In this document: positions 27,062 to 34,411 of the stretch, in pieces | Position numbering within the stretch: position 1 is the stretch's first letter | How the letters are laid out: each line of letters opens with the position of its first letter | Assembly (NCBI GenBank): GCA_963728155.1 | Contig: CAVSJF010000004.1 | Span: 434,001 to 498,000 of the forward strand | Length of the DNA: 64,000 nt | Reading direction: 5' to 3' | Source: JACVRW01 sp963728155 | GTDB taxonomy: Bacteria; Actinomycetota; Thermoleophilia; Solirubrobacterales; Thermoleophilaceae | Program-made: the position numbers and the translations under genes | The notes under the pieces: model-generated | Database searches by the model: none | What the model was told of the DNA's origin: nothing | What the model saw: only the letters and a program-made list of their open reading frames with translations

Positions 27062-27832
27062 GTGGCGGACTTCGAACACGACACGGCGGTGCGCCGGGCG
27101 CCCGACGGCAGCTTCGACTGCCACATCAGCGACGACTGGTGGGTGGTGGTCGGGCCGAACGGCGGTTACCTCGCGGCGATCCTCGCGCGGGCTCTCCTGG
27201 CCGCCTGCGACGGCGCCGCACGCCCGCTGCGTTCCCTGACCGTGCACTACCTGCGCGCGCCCTCAGCCGGGCCGGCGCGAGTGGAGGTCGAGGTGGAGCG
27301 CCAGGGGCGAACGGTCACCTTCGCCGGCGCACGGCTGATTCAGGATGGGCGCCCCTGCGCGCTTGCGCTCGCCGTGCTCGCCGACGGCCGGGAGGGACTA
27401 GGGCTCGAGCACGCGCCGGCGCCCGCGGTCGATCCACCGGAGGCGATCGCCGAGGCGGACGGCCGGGCCGAGCCGCCGCGCGTGGCGCAGCAGATCAGCT
27501 TCCGGCCCGCCCTCGGGGGCGAGCCCGACCGCGCCCTCACCGGCGGCTGGATGCGGCTGCGCCGCGAGTCCCCACTCGACGCTCCGCTGGTGGCCGCCCT
27601 CTGCGACTTCTGGCTGCCCGCCGTGTTCACGGTCACCCGCGAGCCGATCGCCGTGCCGACCTTGGAGCTGACGGTGCACCTGCGCGCGCGGCTGCCGCTG
27701 GAGAGCGACTGGGTCCTGGGCCGCTTCAGCACCCGCACGGCGCGCGACGGACTGCTCGAGGAGGACGGCGAGTTGTGGGCCCGCGACGGAACCCTGCTGG
27801 CCCAGTCGCGGCAGTTGGCGCTCGCCCTATAA
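27062..27832 (+). CDS. Acyl-CoA thioesterase family protein (double hotdog, TesB-like)
   Basis: The protein has 256 residues. The N-terminal hotdog has ISDDWWVVVGPNGGYLAAIL and PLRSLTVHYLRAPSAGPARV, with VEVERQGRTVTFAGARLIQD; the C-terminal hotdog has DFWLPAVFTV and PTLELTVHLRARLP. This is the layout of the type II acyl-CoA thioesterase superfamily, which hydrolyses acyl-CoA in the cytoplasm. Chain-length preference is unknown. The GTG at 27062 is chosen because the hotdog homology starts there. Confidence 0.8.
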   Translation: MADFEHDTAVRRAPDGSFDCHISDDWWVVVGPNGGYLAAILARALLAACDGAARPLRSLTVHYLRAPSAGPARVEVEVERQGRTVTFAGARLIQDGRPCALALAVLADGREGLGLEHAPAPAVDPPEAIAEADGRAEPPRVAQQISFRPALGGEPDRALTGGWMRLRRESPLDAPLVAALCDFWLPAVFTVTREPIAVPTLELTVHLRARLPLESDWVLGRFSTRTARDGLLEEDGELWARDGTLLAQSRQLALAL

Positions 27833-27833
27833 T
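27828..27833 (+). promoter_or_regulatory. Consensus -10 box TATAAT
   Basis: A perfect TATAAT overlaps the thioesterase stop codon and lies 14 nt before the ATG at 27848. The predicted transcript would have a leader of about 8 nt. No good -35 is visible at 16-18 bp. Confidence 0.45.
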
Positions 27834-27847
27834 CGAACGTAAGCTCG

Positions 27848-28231
27848 ATGGCGAGGAAATGGGTTCTGGACACCGAGACCAAGGGCACGGGAGCGCAGAT
27901 GTTGCCGCTCGAAAAGGTGCTGCGTGCGCCGGCGGGAACGCCGGCCCGCCGGCCGATTCCCCGTGCCGAGCCCAAGCCTGAGCCCGCACCGGAGCCCGCG
28001 AAGCCACGCCGGTTCAAGGTGGTCGACGTGATGACCCGCGAGGTGCTGGCCGAGGGCGCGAGCACGCGCGCGACGGTCGAGCTGCTCGGCGAGGTGCGCA
28101 GCGTGGTCGACGTGGCCATCTACGTTTGGAGCGACGCTCTCGAGCGCTGGCAACCGCTGAGCTTCGCCGAGAGCAGGATGCTCTGGGACCTGCGCGGGCG
28201 GGTGGCGTTTGCGGGCATGCGCGACGGGTAG
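27848..28231 (+). CDS. Conserved-looking small hypothetical protein
   Basis: The protein has 127 residues that I do not assign to a family. An N-terminal segment (RKWVLDTETKGTGAQMLPLE) leads to a Pro/Glu-rich linker (AEPKPEPAPEPAKP) and a C-terminal domain (RFKVVDVMTREVLAEGASTR, VVDVAIYVWSDALERWQPLS, FAESRMLWDLRGR). No signal peptide or membrane segment. The compact C-terminal domain with aromatic residues suggests a folded, possibly nucleic-acid- or protein-binding module. It has its own strong -10 box and is 10 bp upstream of the DJ-1/PfpI gene. Confidence 0.6.
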   Translation: MARKWVLDTETKGTGAQMLPLEKVLRAPAGTPARRPIPRAEPKPEPAPEPAKPRRFKVVDVMTREVLAEGASTRATVELLGEVRSVVDVAIYVWSDALERWQPLSFAESRMLWDLRGRVAFAGMRDG

Positions 28232-28241
28232 CCGTCGCGCC

Positions 28242-28826
28242 ATGGCTAACGAACTACAGGGCAAGAAGATCGCGATCCTCGCCGCTGACGGCGTAGAGCA
28301 GGTGGAGCTCGAGAGGCCCCGCGAGGCGGTTGAGCAAGCGGGCGCAGAGACGGAACTGCTGTCGATCGACTCGGGGGAGATCCAGGCGGTCGAGGGGGAG
28401 ATCAACCCCAGCGAGAAATTCTCCGTCGACCGCAAGGTCGCGGAAGCGTCGGCGAACGACTACGACGGGCTGATCCTCCCCGGAGGGGTGGCGAATCCCG
28501 ACAACCTGCGCGCGGACGAGGGCGCCGTGGCCTTCGTCCAGGAGTTCTTCAAGACCGGCAGGCCGGTCGGCGTGATCTGCCACGCGCCCTGGATCCTGAT
28601 CGAGGCCGACGTAGCGCGGGGCCGCACGCTCACCTCCTACCCGAGCATCCGCACCGATCTGCGCAACGCCGGGGCCGAGGTGGTGGACGAGGAGGTCGTG
28701 ACCGACCAGGGCCTGGTGTCGAGCCGCTCGCCCGACGATTTGGACGCCTTCTGCGCGAAGATCGTCGAGGAGTTCGCCGAGGGCGAGCACAGGGTCCACG
28801 ACGAGGGGGCGACCGCGCGAGCTTGA
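28242..28826 (+). CDS. DJ-1/PfpI family protein (class I glutamine amidotransferase-like)
   Basis: The protein has 194 residues. KKIAILAADGVEQVELERPR contains the conserved Glu, DYDGLILPGGVANPDNLR the oxyanion loop, and PVGVICHAPWILIEADV the nucleophilic Cys in the elbow followed by His. These match PfpI/YhbO-type proteins, reported as protein deglycases, chaperones or proteases. SIRTDLRNAGAEVVDEEVV and the C-terminal helix are typical. The ATG at 28242 gives the family length. Confidence 0.88.
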   Translation: MANELQGKKIAILAADGVEQVELERPREAVEQAGAETELLSIDSGEIQAVEGEINPSEKFSVDRKVAEASANDYDGLILPGGVANPDNLRADEGAVAFVQEFFKTGRPVGVICHAPWILIEADVARGRTLTSYPSIRTDLRNAGAEVVDEEVVTDQGLVSSRSPDDLDAFCAKIVEEFAEGEHRVHDEGATARA

Positions 28827-28853
28827 GGCTTAGTCTGTTGCCGGACACCGACG

Positions 28854-29444
28854 ATGACCCGGCAACGCAAACTCTGTCTGGCGGCACTGGCCACGGCGTC
28901 ACTCGCCCTTGCACCGGTTGCCTGCGGGGACGACGAGGGTGGGAGCGGCGGAGGCTCGGAGGAGCTCAAGCTGAACGGAGAGAAGACCGTCCTCGCCTTG
29001 AACGAGGACGTGGCGGCGGTGCTCGAGCAGAAGAAGGTGACGGTCGCCCCCGTCGAGCCCGCGGGACCCGATGACGCCGGGGTCCAGTTCCCGATCACGG
29101 GGGGCGCCGTCGACTCCGAGACCCTGGCCGGCTCGATCACGCACAGCGGCGGGCTGGTCTTCACGGCGGGTCGCGAGACGCTCGAGGTCACGGACTTCGT
29201 GGCCGACACCGAGGCGGGCACGCTCACCGCTACCGCCGGCGCGGCCGAGCTGCCGATACTGGACCTCGATCTCACGGGAGTGAAGAAGTCGACCCAGGAC
29301 GGGGCCATCGTCGCCTCGGGCATCACAGCCACGCTGAGCGGCTATGGCGCCGAGGCGATGAACGCCATCCTTGGGGTCAACTTCTTCAAGGAGGGCCTGC
29401 CGCTGGGCGAGCTGACCGTCACCGCCACAGCGGCGGCCCCTTAG
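28854..29444 (+). CDS. Lipoprotein with HtaA-like domain
   Basis: The protein has 196 residues. The signal peptide ends in a lipobox-like ALAPVAC followed by an acidic Gly/Ser linker. The domain has GVQFPITGGAVDSETLAGSI, HSGGLVFTAGRETLEVTDFV and LTATAGAAELPILDLDLTG, a pattern resembling HtaA domains of actinobacterial surface proteins, some of which bind heme. The Tyr/His heme ligands of classical HtaA are not obvious, so heme binding is uncertain. A TAGTCT box occurs 17 nt upstream of the ATG. Its 3' end overlaps the convergent sigma factor gene by 4 bp. Confidence 0.65.
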   Translation: MTRQRKLCLAALATASLALAPVACGDDEGGSGGGSEELKLNGEKTVLALNEDVAAVLEQKKVTVAPVEPAGPDDAGVQFPITGGAVDSETLAGSITHSGGLVFTAGRETLEVTDFVADTEAGTLTATAGAAELPILDLDLTGVKKSTQDGAIVASGITATLSGYGAEAMNAILGVNFFKEGLPLGELTVTATAAAP

Positions 29445-30312
29445 GCCGCCTGACGGAGGTCGTCGAGCTCGCCGCTTCGGGCCAGGCGGCTCAGCGCCTG
29501 CTCTTCGAGCCGGCGCGTCTCCTGGCTGCTCAGGCCCAGCCGGCTTCCCGCCTGTCTCAGCGAGGCAGGCTCATCGCCGGCCAAGCCGAAGCGCAGCGTG
29601 ACGAGATCGCGCTCCCCCTCGGGCAGCTGCCCGACGATCTGACGGACCCGCGCGTTACCCAGCGCGTCCACGACCTCGTCCTCGGGCTGGGGACGTTCGC
29701 TCGGCAGCAGGTCGCCCAGCGCCGTGTTCCCGTCCTCGGAGACGGCCTCGTCGAGGCTCGCGAGATGCTTGGTCGAGCTCGAGGGCCTCGCGCACCTGGT
29801 TCTCCGGCAGCCCGGTCGACGCCGCCAGCTCCTCGTCGGTCGGCTGGCGACCCAGCTTCACGGCCAGCTCCCGCTCGGTCTTCTTGACCTTTCGCTCGCG
29901 CTGCCCGATGTGGACCGGGATGCGGATCGTGGTGCCCGAGTTAGCCAGGCCCCGCGCCGATCGACTGCTTGATCCAGAGCACGGCGTAGGTCGAGAACTT
30001 GAAGCCCTTGCGCCAGTCGAACTTCTCCACGGCGCGGATCAGGCCGAGCATGCCCTCCTGGACCAGATCGCCCATGGGGAGGCCCTGACCCTGGAAGCGC
30101 CGGGCCTGAGAGATCACCAGCCGCAGGTTCGAGTTGATCATGCGGTCCTTGGCCTCCAGGTCTCCCCGCTCGATCCGCTTGGCCAACTCGACCTCTTCGG
30201 TCGCCGTGAGAAGCGGGTAGCGCGCTGCCTGCCGGAAGAAGATTCCAAGCGCATCGCCGGTGGCGTCGGGCGCCTTGACCTCGGCGACGGTGTTGCGTGT
30301 GTTGGTAGTCAA
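29441..30312 (-). CDS. RNA polymerase sigma-70 family factor, group 2 type (two frameshifts)
   Basis: Three frames make one ~290-residue factor. Region 1.2: ALGIFFRQAARYPLLTATEE; region 2: NLRLVISQARRFQGQGLPMG, DLVQEGMLGLIRAVEKFDW, GFKFSTYAVLWIKQSI; region 3: TIRIPVHIGQRERKVKKTER and GRQPTDEELAASTGLPENQV; region 4: LPEGERDLVTLRFGLAGDE and LGLSSQETRRLEEQALSRL. Removing one base near 29945 rejoins region 2 to the LANSGTTIRIPVH part; a second shift lies near 29775. Region 1.1 is absent and the size is that of group 2 (alternative) sigma factors, so it is probably not the principal factor. TTG start, with GAAGGAAAG about 10 nt upstream. Confidence 0.82.
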
Positions 30313-30331
30313 ATCTGCTAGCTTTCCTTCG

Positions 30332-30343
30332 TATCGTTCGATA
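30332..30343. promoter_or_regulatory. 12-bp palindrome in the sigma-factor leader
   Basis: TATCGTTCGATA is a perfect 5-bp inverted repeat with a 2-bp centre. It lies about 10-20 nt downstream of the predicted transcription start of the sigma factor, a position where a bound protein would block transcription. Confidence 0.35.
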
Positions 30344-30359
30344 GTTTGCGTATGATCAA

Positions 30360-30388
30360 ATTATAGCGCCGAGGCGGCTATTTGTCGA
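30360..30388 (-). promoter_or_regulatory. Near-consensus sigma-70 promoter of the sigma factor gene
   Basis: On the minus strand -35 TCGACA (30388-30383) and -10 TATAAT (30365-30360) are separated by exactly 17 bp. This is the best promoter in the window. It overlaps the 3' end of the metallo-hydrolase gene. The predicted transcript has a leader of about 40 nt with a ribosome binding site. Confidence 0.7.
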
Positions 30389-31184
30389 CCGCGGCGGCCA
30401 GGTCCACCCCGACGCCGACGGGCAACCAGCGGATGCGCGACCGGATATCCTCCGGCGCGCGCGCGAGCTCGCGCTCGATTGCCGCCCTCCCCTCCCTGAA
30501 GTGCTTCCAGCCCTCGTAGTGGATCGGTATCGCTGTGCGGGGGCGTACCAGCCCGCATAGCTCCACGGCCTCTCGCGCGGTCATCGTGTAGCGAATGGGT
30601 CCCGTCAGGGGGAACCGCACGCCTCCGAGGTGGAGCAGCGCGGTGTCGACCGTCAGCCGGTCGGCGACCTCGCGGACGCCGTCGTAGAGGACGGTGTCGC
30701 CGGAGATCCAGATCACGCCTTCGGGCCGGTCATTCCTGCTCAGCGCGAAGCCGATCACGTCGCCGACAATGAAATGGAAGCCGGGAGGGCCGTGGCGGCA
30801 GGGGGTCCCGGTCACCTCGATCGCCGGGCGGCCGGGCGCCTCGAGCGTCGTGCTCTGCCACGGCTCCAGCCCGCGCGCCTGCCCGCCCAGAGTGGCGGCG
30901 CCGGACATCGTGGTGATCACGACGCCGGCGGAGCCCATCACCGCGCGTCCCGCGGGGTCGAGGTTGTCCTCGTGATGCTCGTGGGTGAGCAGTACCGCGT
31001 CGATCGGGCCCAGCTCGCCGGGCGCGATCGCGGGGCCCGAGAGCTTGCGGGACCCCACTCCCCAGCCGAAGTAGTACCTCCGGCCGGGGGGGTCGAACGT
31101 GGGATCTGTGAGCAGGCGCCAGCCGTCCACCTCGATGAGCACGGTGGGCCCACCCACGTGCGTGAGGCGGACGTCGGCGGTCAC
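30378..31184 (-). CDS. Metallo-beta-lactamase-fold hydrolase (UlaG-like)
   Basis: The protein has 268 residues. VRLTHVGGPTVLIEVDGWRL and LLTDPTFDPP are the start typical of UlaG-type hydrolases; AVLLTHEHHEDNLDPAGRA provides the His/Asp metal site, GTPCRHGPPG and WISGDTVLYDGV supply further ligands, and AIPIHYEGWKHF the last His. The reaction is unknown; relatives are lactonases or phosphodiesterases. The GTG at 31184 overlaps the TetR stop codon (GTGA), so the regulator and this enzyme are co-transcribed. Confidence 0.8.
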   Translation of the reverse strand: MTADVRLTHVGGPTVLIEVDGWRLLTDPTFDPPGRRYYFGWGVGSRKLSGPAIAPGELGPIDAVLLTHEHHEDNLDPAGRAVMGSAGVVITTMSGAATLGGQARGLEPWQSTTLEAPGRPAIEVTGTPCRHGPPGFHFIVGDVIGFALSRNDRPEGVIWISGDTVLYDGVREVADRLTVDTALLHLGGVRFPLTGPIRYTMTAREAVELCGLVRPRTAIPIHYEGWKHFREGRAAIERELARAPEDIRSRIRWLPVGVGVDLAAAVDK

Positions 31185-31787
31185 GCGGCGGGCGTTCCAG
31201 CGCGGAGGCCGAGGGTGAGGACCTCCTGGAGGAACGTTTGGTCGAGCGGCTCGTCGGTGATGAGCACGCGTATGTAGAGGGGTCCGATGAAGGCGTTGAA
31301 GGTGGTCATGGGCGCGACGTCGTCGCGAACCTCGCCGCGGTCGATGCCGCGCTGGACCACCGCGGCGCCCTGCACGAAGCGGCGGAGGAATAGATCCCGG
31401 TTGACCCTCTCGATGTCGGGCGAGCGCGCGGCGTCGCCCACGAGGCTGCGGATCAGGCGCCTGTTCGCGGCGTTGTCGATGGTCGTGGCGATCGAGTGCA
31501 GCAACTGCTCCATGTCGCCGCGGAAGCTGCCCGTGTCGGGGATGGGGGTCGCGGCCTCGGAGCTCTCCCTGAGCGCGTCGGCCACGAGCTCAGCGCGGTC
31601 GGGCCAGCGGCGGTGAACCGTGGTGCGGTTGACACCGGCGCGATCGGCAACGCCGGCCGCGGATAGGCCGGCATAGCCGTGCTCGGAGAGCTCGGCGAGC
31701 GCGGCGGCGAGGATGGCGGCGCGCACGCGCGCGCTGCGGCCGACCAGTACGGACCGTCCCGGGTCGGGTCGAAGCTTCAGAGTTCAT
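31181..31787 (-). CDS. TetR/AcrR family regulator (one frameshift near N-terminus)
   Basis: About 200 residues. The helix-turn-helix reads AELSEHGYAGLSAAGVADRA followed by GVNRTTVHRRWPDRAELVAD. The C-terminal ligand domain includes TFNAFIGPLYIRVLITDEPL. The ATG at 31787 (MNSEASTRPGTVRTGR) is in another frame from the helix-turn-helix; one shift near 31745 connects it to RSARVRAAILAAALAEL. A TAAGCT box 8 nt upstream supports this start. It probably represses itself, the co-transcribed metallo-hydrolase and possibly the divergent MBL gene, since an imperfect inverted repeat lies between them. Confidence 0.8.
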
Positions 31788-31795
31788 CGGCTCCA

Positions 31796-31801
31796 AGCTT
31801 A
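31796..31801 (-). promoter_or_regulatory. -10 box TAAGCT for the TetR gene
   Basis: On the minus strand TAAGCT ends 8 nt before the ATG at 31787 and touches the inverted repeat at 31801-31815. Confidence 0.4.
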
Positions 31802-31815
31802 TCGCCTCTAGCGGT
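31801..31815. promoter_or_regulatory. Imperfect inverted repeat, possible TetR operator
   Basis: ATCGC-CTCTA-GCGGT is an inverted repeat with one mismatch per arm. It lies between the TetR -10 box and the -35-like TTGCAT of the divergent gene. Function is inferred from position. Confidence 0.3.
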
Positions 31816-31843
31816 TGCATTTAGCGCCCACCTGCTCTACGCT
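31815..31843 (+). promoter_or_regulatory. Possible promoter of the MBL-fold gene
   Basis: TTGCAT (31815-31820) and TACGCT (31838-31843) are spaced 17 bp apart. A transcript from here would carry the AGGAGG at 31865-31870 upstream of the ATG at 31875. Confidence 0.35.
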
Positions 31844-31874
31844 ACCGCCACACCACGAGGCGTTAGGAGGAAGA

Positions 31875-32769
31875 ATGAACACCGACAACCGCTGCGACGA
31901 GATCCGAGTCACCGCCCTGCAGACGGGGACCGCCAACCTTCAGCGCGTGCATGAGGTCGGGATTCCCGGGCACGCGCCGGCCCGGCGCAAGCTCGACATC
32001 CTCCGCGACCACGACTGGGCCGGCCCCCTGCCGATCAACGCTTACCTCGTCGAGCATCCCGAGGGCAATTTCGTCGTGGACACGGGCGACCGGGCGCGCA
32101 ATTCCGATCGCGGCTACATGCCGAAAACGAACCCGTTCTTCCAGCGCAAGGTGCACATCGACGTCGCCCCCGAGGAGGAGATCGGCCCCCGCCTCGCGGC
32201 TCTGGGCGTCGACCCCGCGAAGGACGTGCGGGCACTGCTGATGACGCACCTGCACCACGACCACACCGGCGGCCTCCACCACTTCCCGCACACGCCGATC
32301 CTCGCCCAGGCCGACGGGCTGCGCGCCGCCCGGCGCCAGCGCGGGTTGATCGGCGCCCTTCCCCGCAGCTGGCCGTGCTGGTTCGACCCGCAGCCGTACA
32401 GCTTCGACGCCGGCCGCGGTCGGGCCGTTCGCGCGTTCGGCGGCGCTCACCGAGGACGGCTCGATCCTGGCGGTCGAGACGCCCGGGCACATGGTCGGCC
32501 ATGTCAGCATCATCGCCCGCGCTGCCGACGTCACGTACATCGTCGCCGGCGACGTCACCTACCGCGAGCGCAACCTGCTCGCCGACGACGTCGATGGCGT
32601 CACCTACGACGTCGCCACCTCTCTGCGCAGCCAGCGTGCCATCAAGGCGCTCGCAGCGGCGGAGCCGTGCGTGCTGCTGCCCTGTCACGACCCCGACGCG
32701 CGCGACCGGCTCGAGAAGCGAATCACGATGCCCACCGACGCGCCCATCGAAGTCGCGGTGGCGGCCTGA
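31875..32769 (+). CDS. Metallo-beta-lactamase-fold hydrolase, AHL-lactonase-like (one frameshift)
   Basis: About 298 residues. Key segments are INAYLVEHPEGNFVVDTGDR, the metal motif MTHLHHDHTGGLHHFPHTPI (HxHxDH), VGHVSIIARA, VTYIVAGDVTYRE (bridging Asp) and CVLLPCHDPDARDRL (last His). This arrangement resembles AiiA-type N-acyl-homoserine lactonases, but many relatives have other substrates. The two frames join near 32435. AGGAGG 5 nt upstream of the ATG is one of the few strong ribosome binding sites in the window. It is divergent from the TetR gene. Confidence 0.78.
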
Positions 32770-32771
32770 GG

Positions 32772-33494
32772 TCAGCGAAAAGCGGCGGCGTGCTCGGTTG
32801 CCCATTGTGAGAACGGGCGCGCCGTCTGGCCAGTGACCTGTCTGCACCGTGGGATCGGACGGTGGTCTGATCGGTCTCGCCGTTCGAGAAGAAGCGGAAG
32901 AACGCGTCGACGTATTCGGCCGGCGCGTCCTCGAGCATCTCGGCACGAGCAGTCTCGTCGCCTTGAGCTTCGAAGCGAAGCGGCCGGTCGAGGATGTCGG
33001 CGAGGATCGCCACGCGCTCGGCCGGAGTGAGGGCCTGGGGCCCGGTCAGGCGCAGCGCGCGGCCCCGGTGGCCGTCGGCGGTGAGTACCTGCGCCGCAAC
33101 GGCGGCGATGTCTCTGGGATCGATCGAAGCGATCGGGACGTCGGCCCAGGGACCGCGCACGACGTCTCCCTCCGCCAACTGCGGCAGCCAACGCAGAGCG
33201 TTCGAGTGAAAGCCACTCGGCCGTAGAACCGTCCAGCCCAACCCGGAGGCCCGTACCGCCCGCTCCGCATCCACGTATCCGCTAAGCAGGAAGAGTCCGC
33301 GAACACCTTCCAGGGCGTCGTTGAGAGACCCGGTGTATTCAGGTCGCCGACGGTGACCTCAACGGTGTCCGGCCACCGTCGTCTGAGTCGGGTAACGGCC
33401 GGCGAGTCAGCGCTCATACGGGGGTGCCTTCGGCAGCAAGTTGCGCCACGAGCGCTCCACCGACGTTGCCTGTCGCGCCGGCGACGAGGATCAT
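32772..33494 (-). pseudogene. Decayed NmrA-like SDR (NAD(P)H-binding) gene
   Basis: The ATG at 33494 begins MILVAGATGNVGGALVAQLA, the nucleotide-binding start of NmrA/azoreductase-type atypical SDRs, but reaches an in-frame TGA after PV. The expected continuation is scattered over other frames: TVEVTVGDLNTPG, DAERAVRASGLGWTVLRPSG, FHSNALRWLPQLAEGDVV, ASIDPRDIAAVAAQVLTADG, and the C-terminal GQTARPFSQWATEHAAAFR. At least three or four shifts plus a stop are needed, more than for any neighbour of similar length. I therefore call it a probable pseudogene, with the caveat that the whole sequence has indel errors. Confidence 0.6.
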
Positions 33495-33782
33495 CGCGCG
33501 GCTCCGTTGTTGGAACTGCAATCACAGATCAGCACCCCGAGATCAATAGCAACAGGACAACCGGGGAACAGCCCAAGTCGCCGGCTCCCGGCTACGACTC
33601 GTCGCGTTCGACAACGAGGGCGACGGTGAGGACGGTGGCCGCTACTCCGGCGCTCAGGGGCACCTCGAGGAGTGCGTCCAGTCTCGTTCTCGAGGATGAT
33701 GCGCGTGCTTGGCGCCAACCGGGGGCGCTGGCGTATTGGGGGGCGGTTTCTGGTGGGCAGGCCGTCGCCTGGTCTCGCCTGA
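33495..33782. other. Non-coding or remnant region before the tRNA gene
   Basis: I see no convincing gene here. A minus-strand frame ends with ALLEVPLSAGVAATVLTVALVVERDES, which might be the tail of a lost small membrane protein, but it runs through the tRNA gene and has no start of its own. Confidence 0.3.
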
Positions 33783-33855
33783 AGCGGACGACGGGCTTCG
33801 AACCCGCGACCTTTGGCTTGGGAAGCCAACGCTCTACCAACTGAGCTACGTCCGC
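33783..33855 (-). tRNA. tRNA-Gly (anticodon CCC)
   Basis: The minus strand folds as a full cloverleaf: acceptor GCGGACG/CGTCCGC, D-arm GCTC AGTTGGTA GAGC, anticodon stem TTGGC/GCCAA with loop TTCCCAA (anticodon CCC), variable loop AGGTC, T-arm GCGGG TTCGAAG CCCGT. The discriminator base is U, as expected for bacterial tRNA-Gly. The 3' CCA is not encoded. No tandem tRNAs are visible nearby. Confidence 0.95.
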
Positions 33856-33935
33856 GTGGCGGCCGCTCGGGCCGCGCCGGGATTTTAGTACGACGCTTCG
33901 GGCGTTCGGCCTCCATCTAGTCTTGACGGCGGTTC

Positions 33936-34411
33936 ATGCGGAGGCTTCTCGCACCGGTTTCGATCGCGATTTCGTGCGCCCTGGTTGCGCTCTTCGCCCC
34001 CTCTGCGCTCGCTCAGGACTGCCCGCAGACCACACTGGCTGACGTCGAGGACGAGGTCATGTGCCCCGTCTGCGGCACACCGCTCGCCCTGGCCACCGAG
34101 GCTCCGCAGGCCCAACGCAGCGGGCATACATCGAGCGCCAGGTCGCGGACTGCCGCTCCAAGGACGAGATCAAGCAGGCGCTGGCCGGCCAGTTCGGCGA
34201 GAGCGTGCTGGCCCTTCCCGGCGACGGCGACGAGGACAGCCTGGGCGACGTCCTGGTGTACGCCATCCCCGCGCTCGCCATCGCCCTCGGACTCGGTGGC
34301 ATCGCGCTCGCGGGGCTCCGCTGGCGCGGGCGGGCGCCGCGGCCGGCGCCCGCGGGCCGGGCCGGCGACGCCGGGCGCCTCGACTCCGACATGGAGCGCT
34401 ACGACCTGTGA
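33936..34411 (+). CDS. ccmH: Cytochrome c maturation protein CcmH/CycL (one frameshift)
   Basis: About 158 residues. A signal peptide (IAISCALVALFAPSALA) is followed by the redox motif EVMCPVCGTPLALA, then YIERQVADCRSKDEIKQALA and FGESVLALPGDGDED, and a C-terminal membrane helix (VLVYAIPALAIALGLGGIAL). The CPVC site reduces apocytochrome c cysteines for heme ligation by CcmF. One missing base near 34115 splits the frame after EAPQAQR. Its stop overlaps the GTG of ccdA (GTGA). Confidence 0.85.

Noticed and set aside
30378..33855. Integrative element at tRNA-Gly carrying the TetR module
   Set aside because: No integrase, no direct repeat of the tRNA 3' end and no mobility gene were seen.
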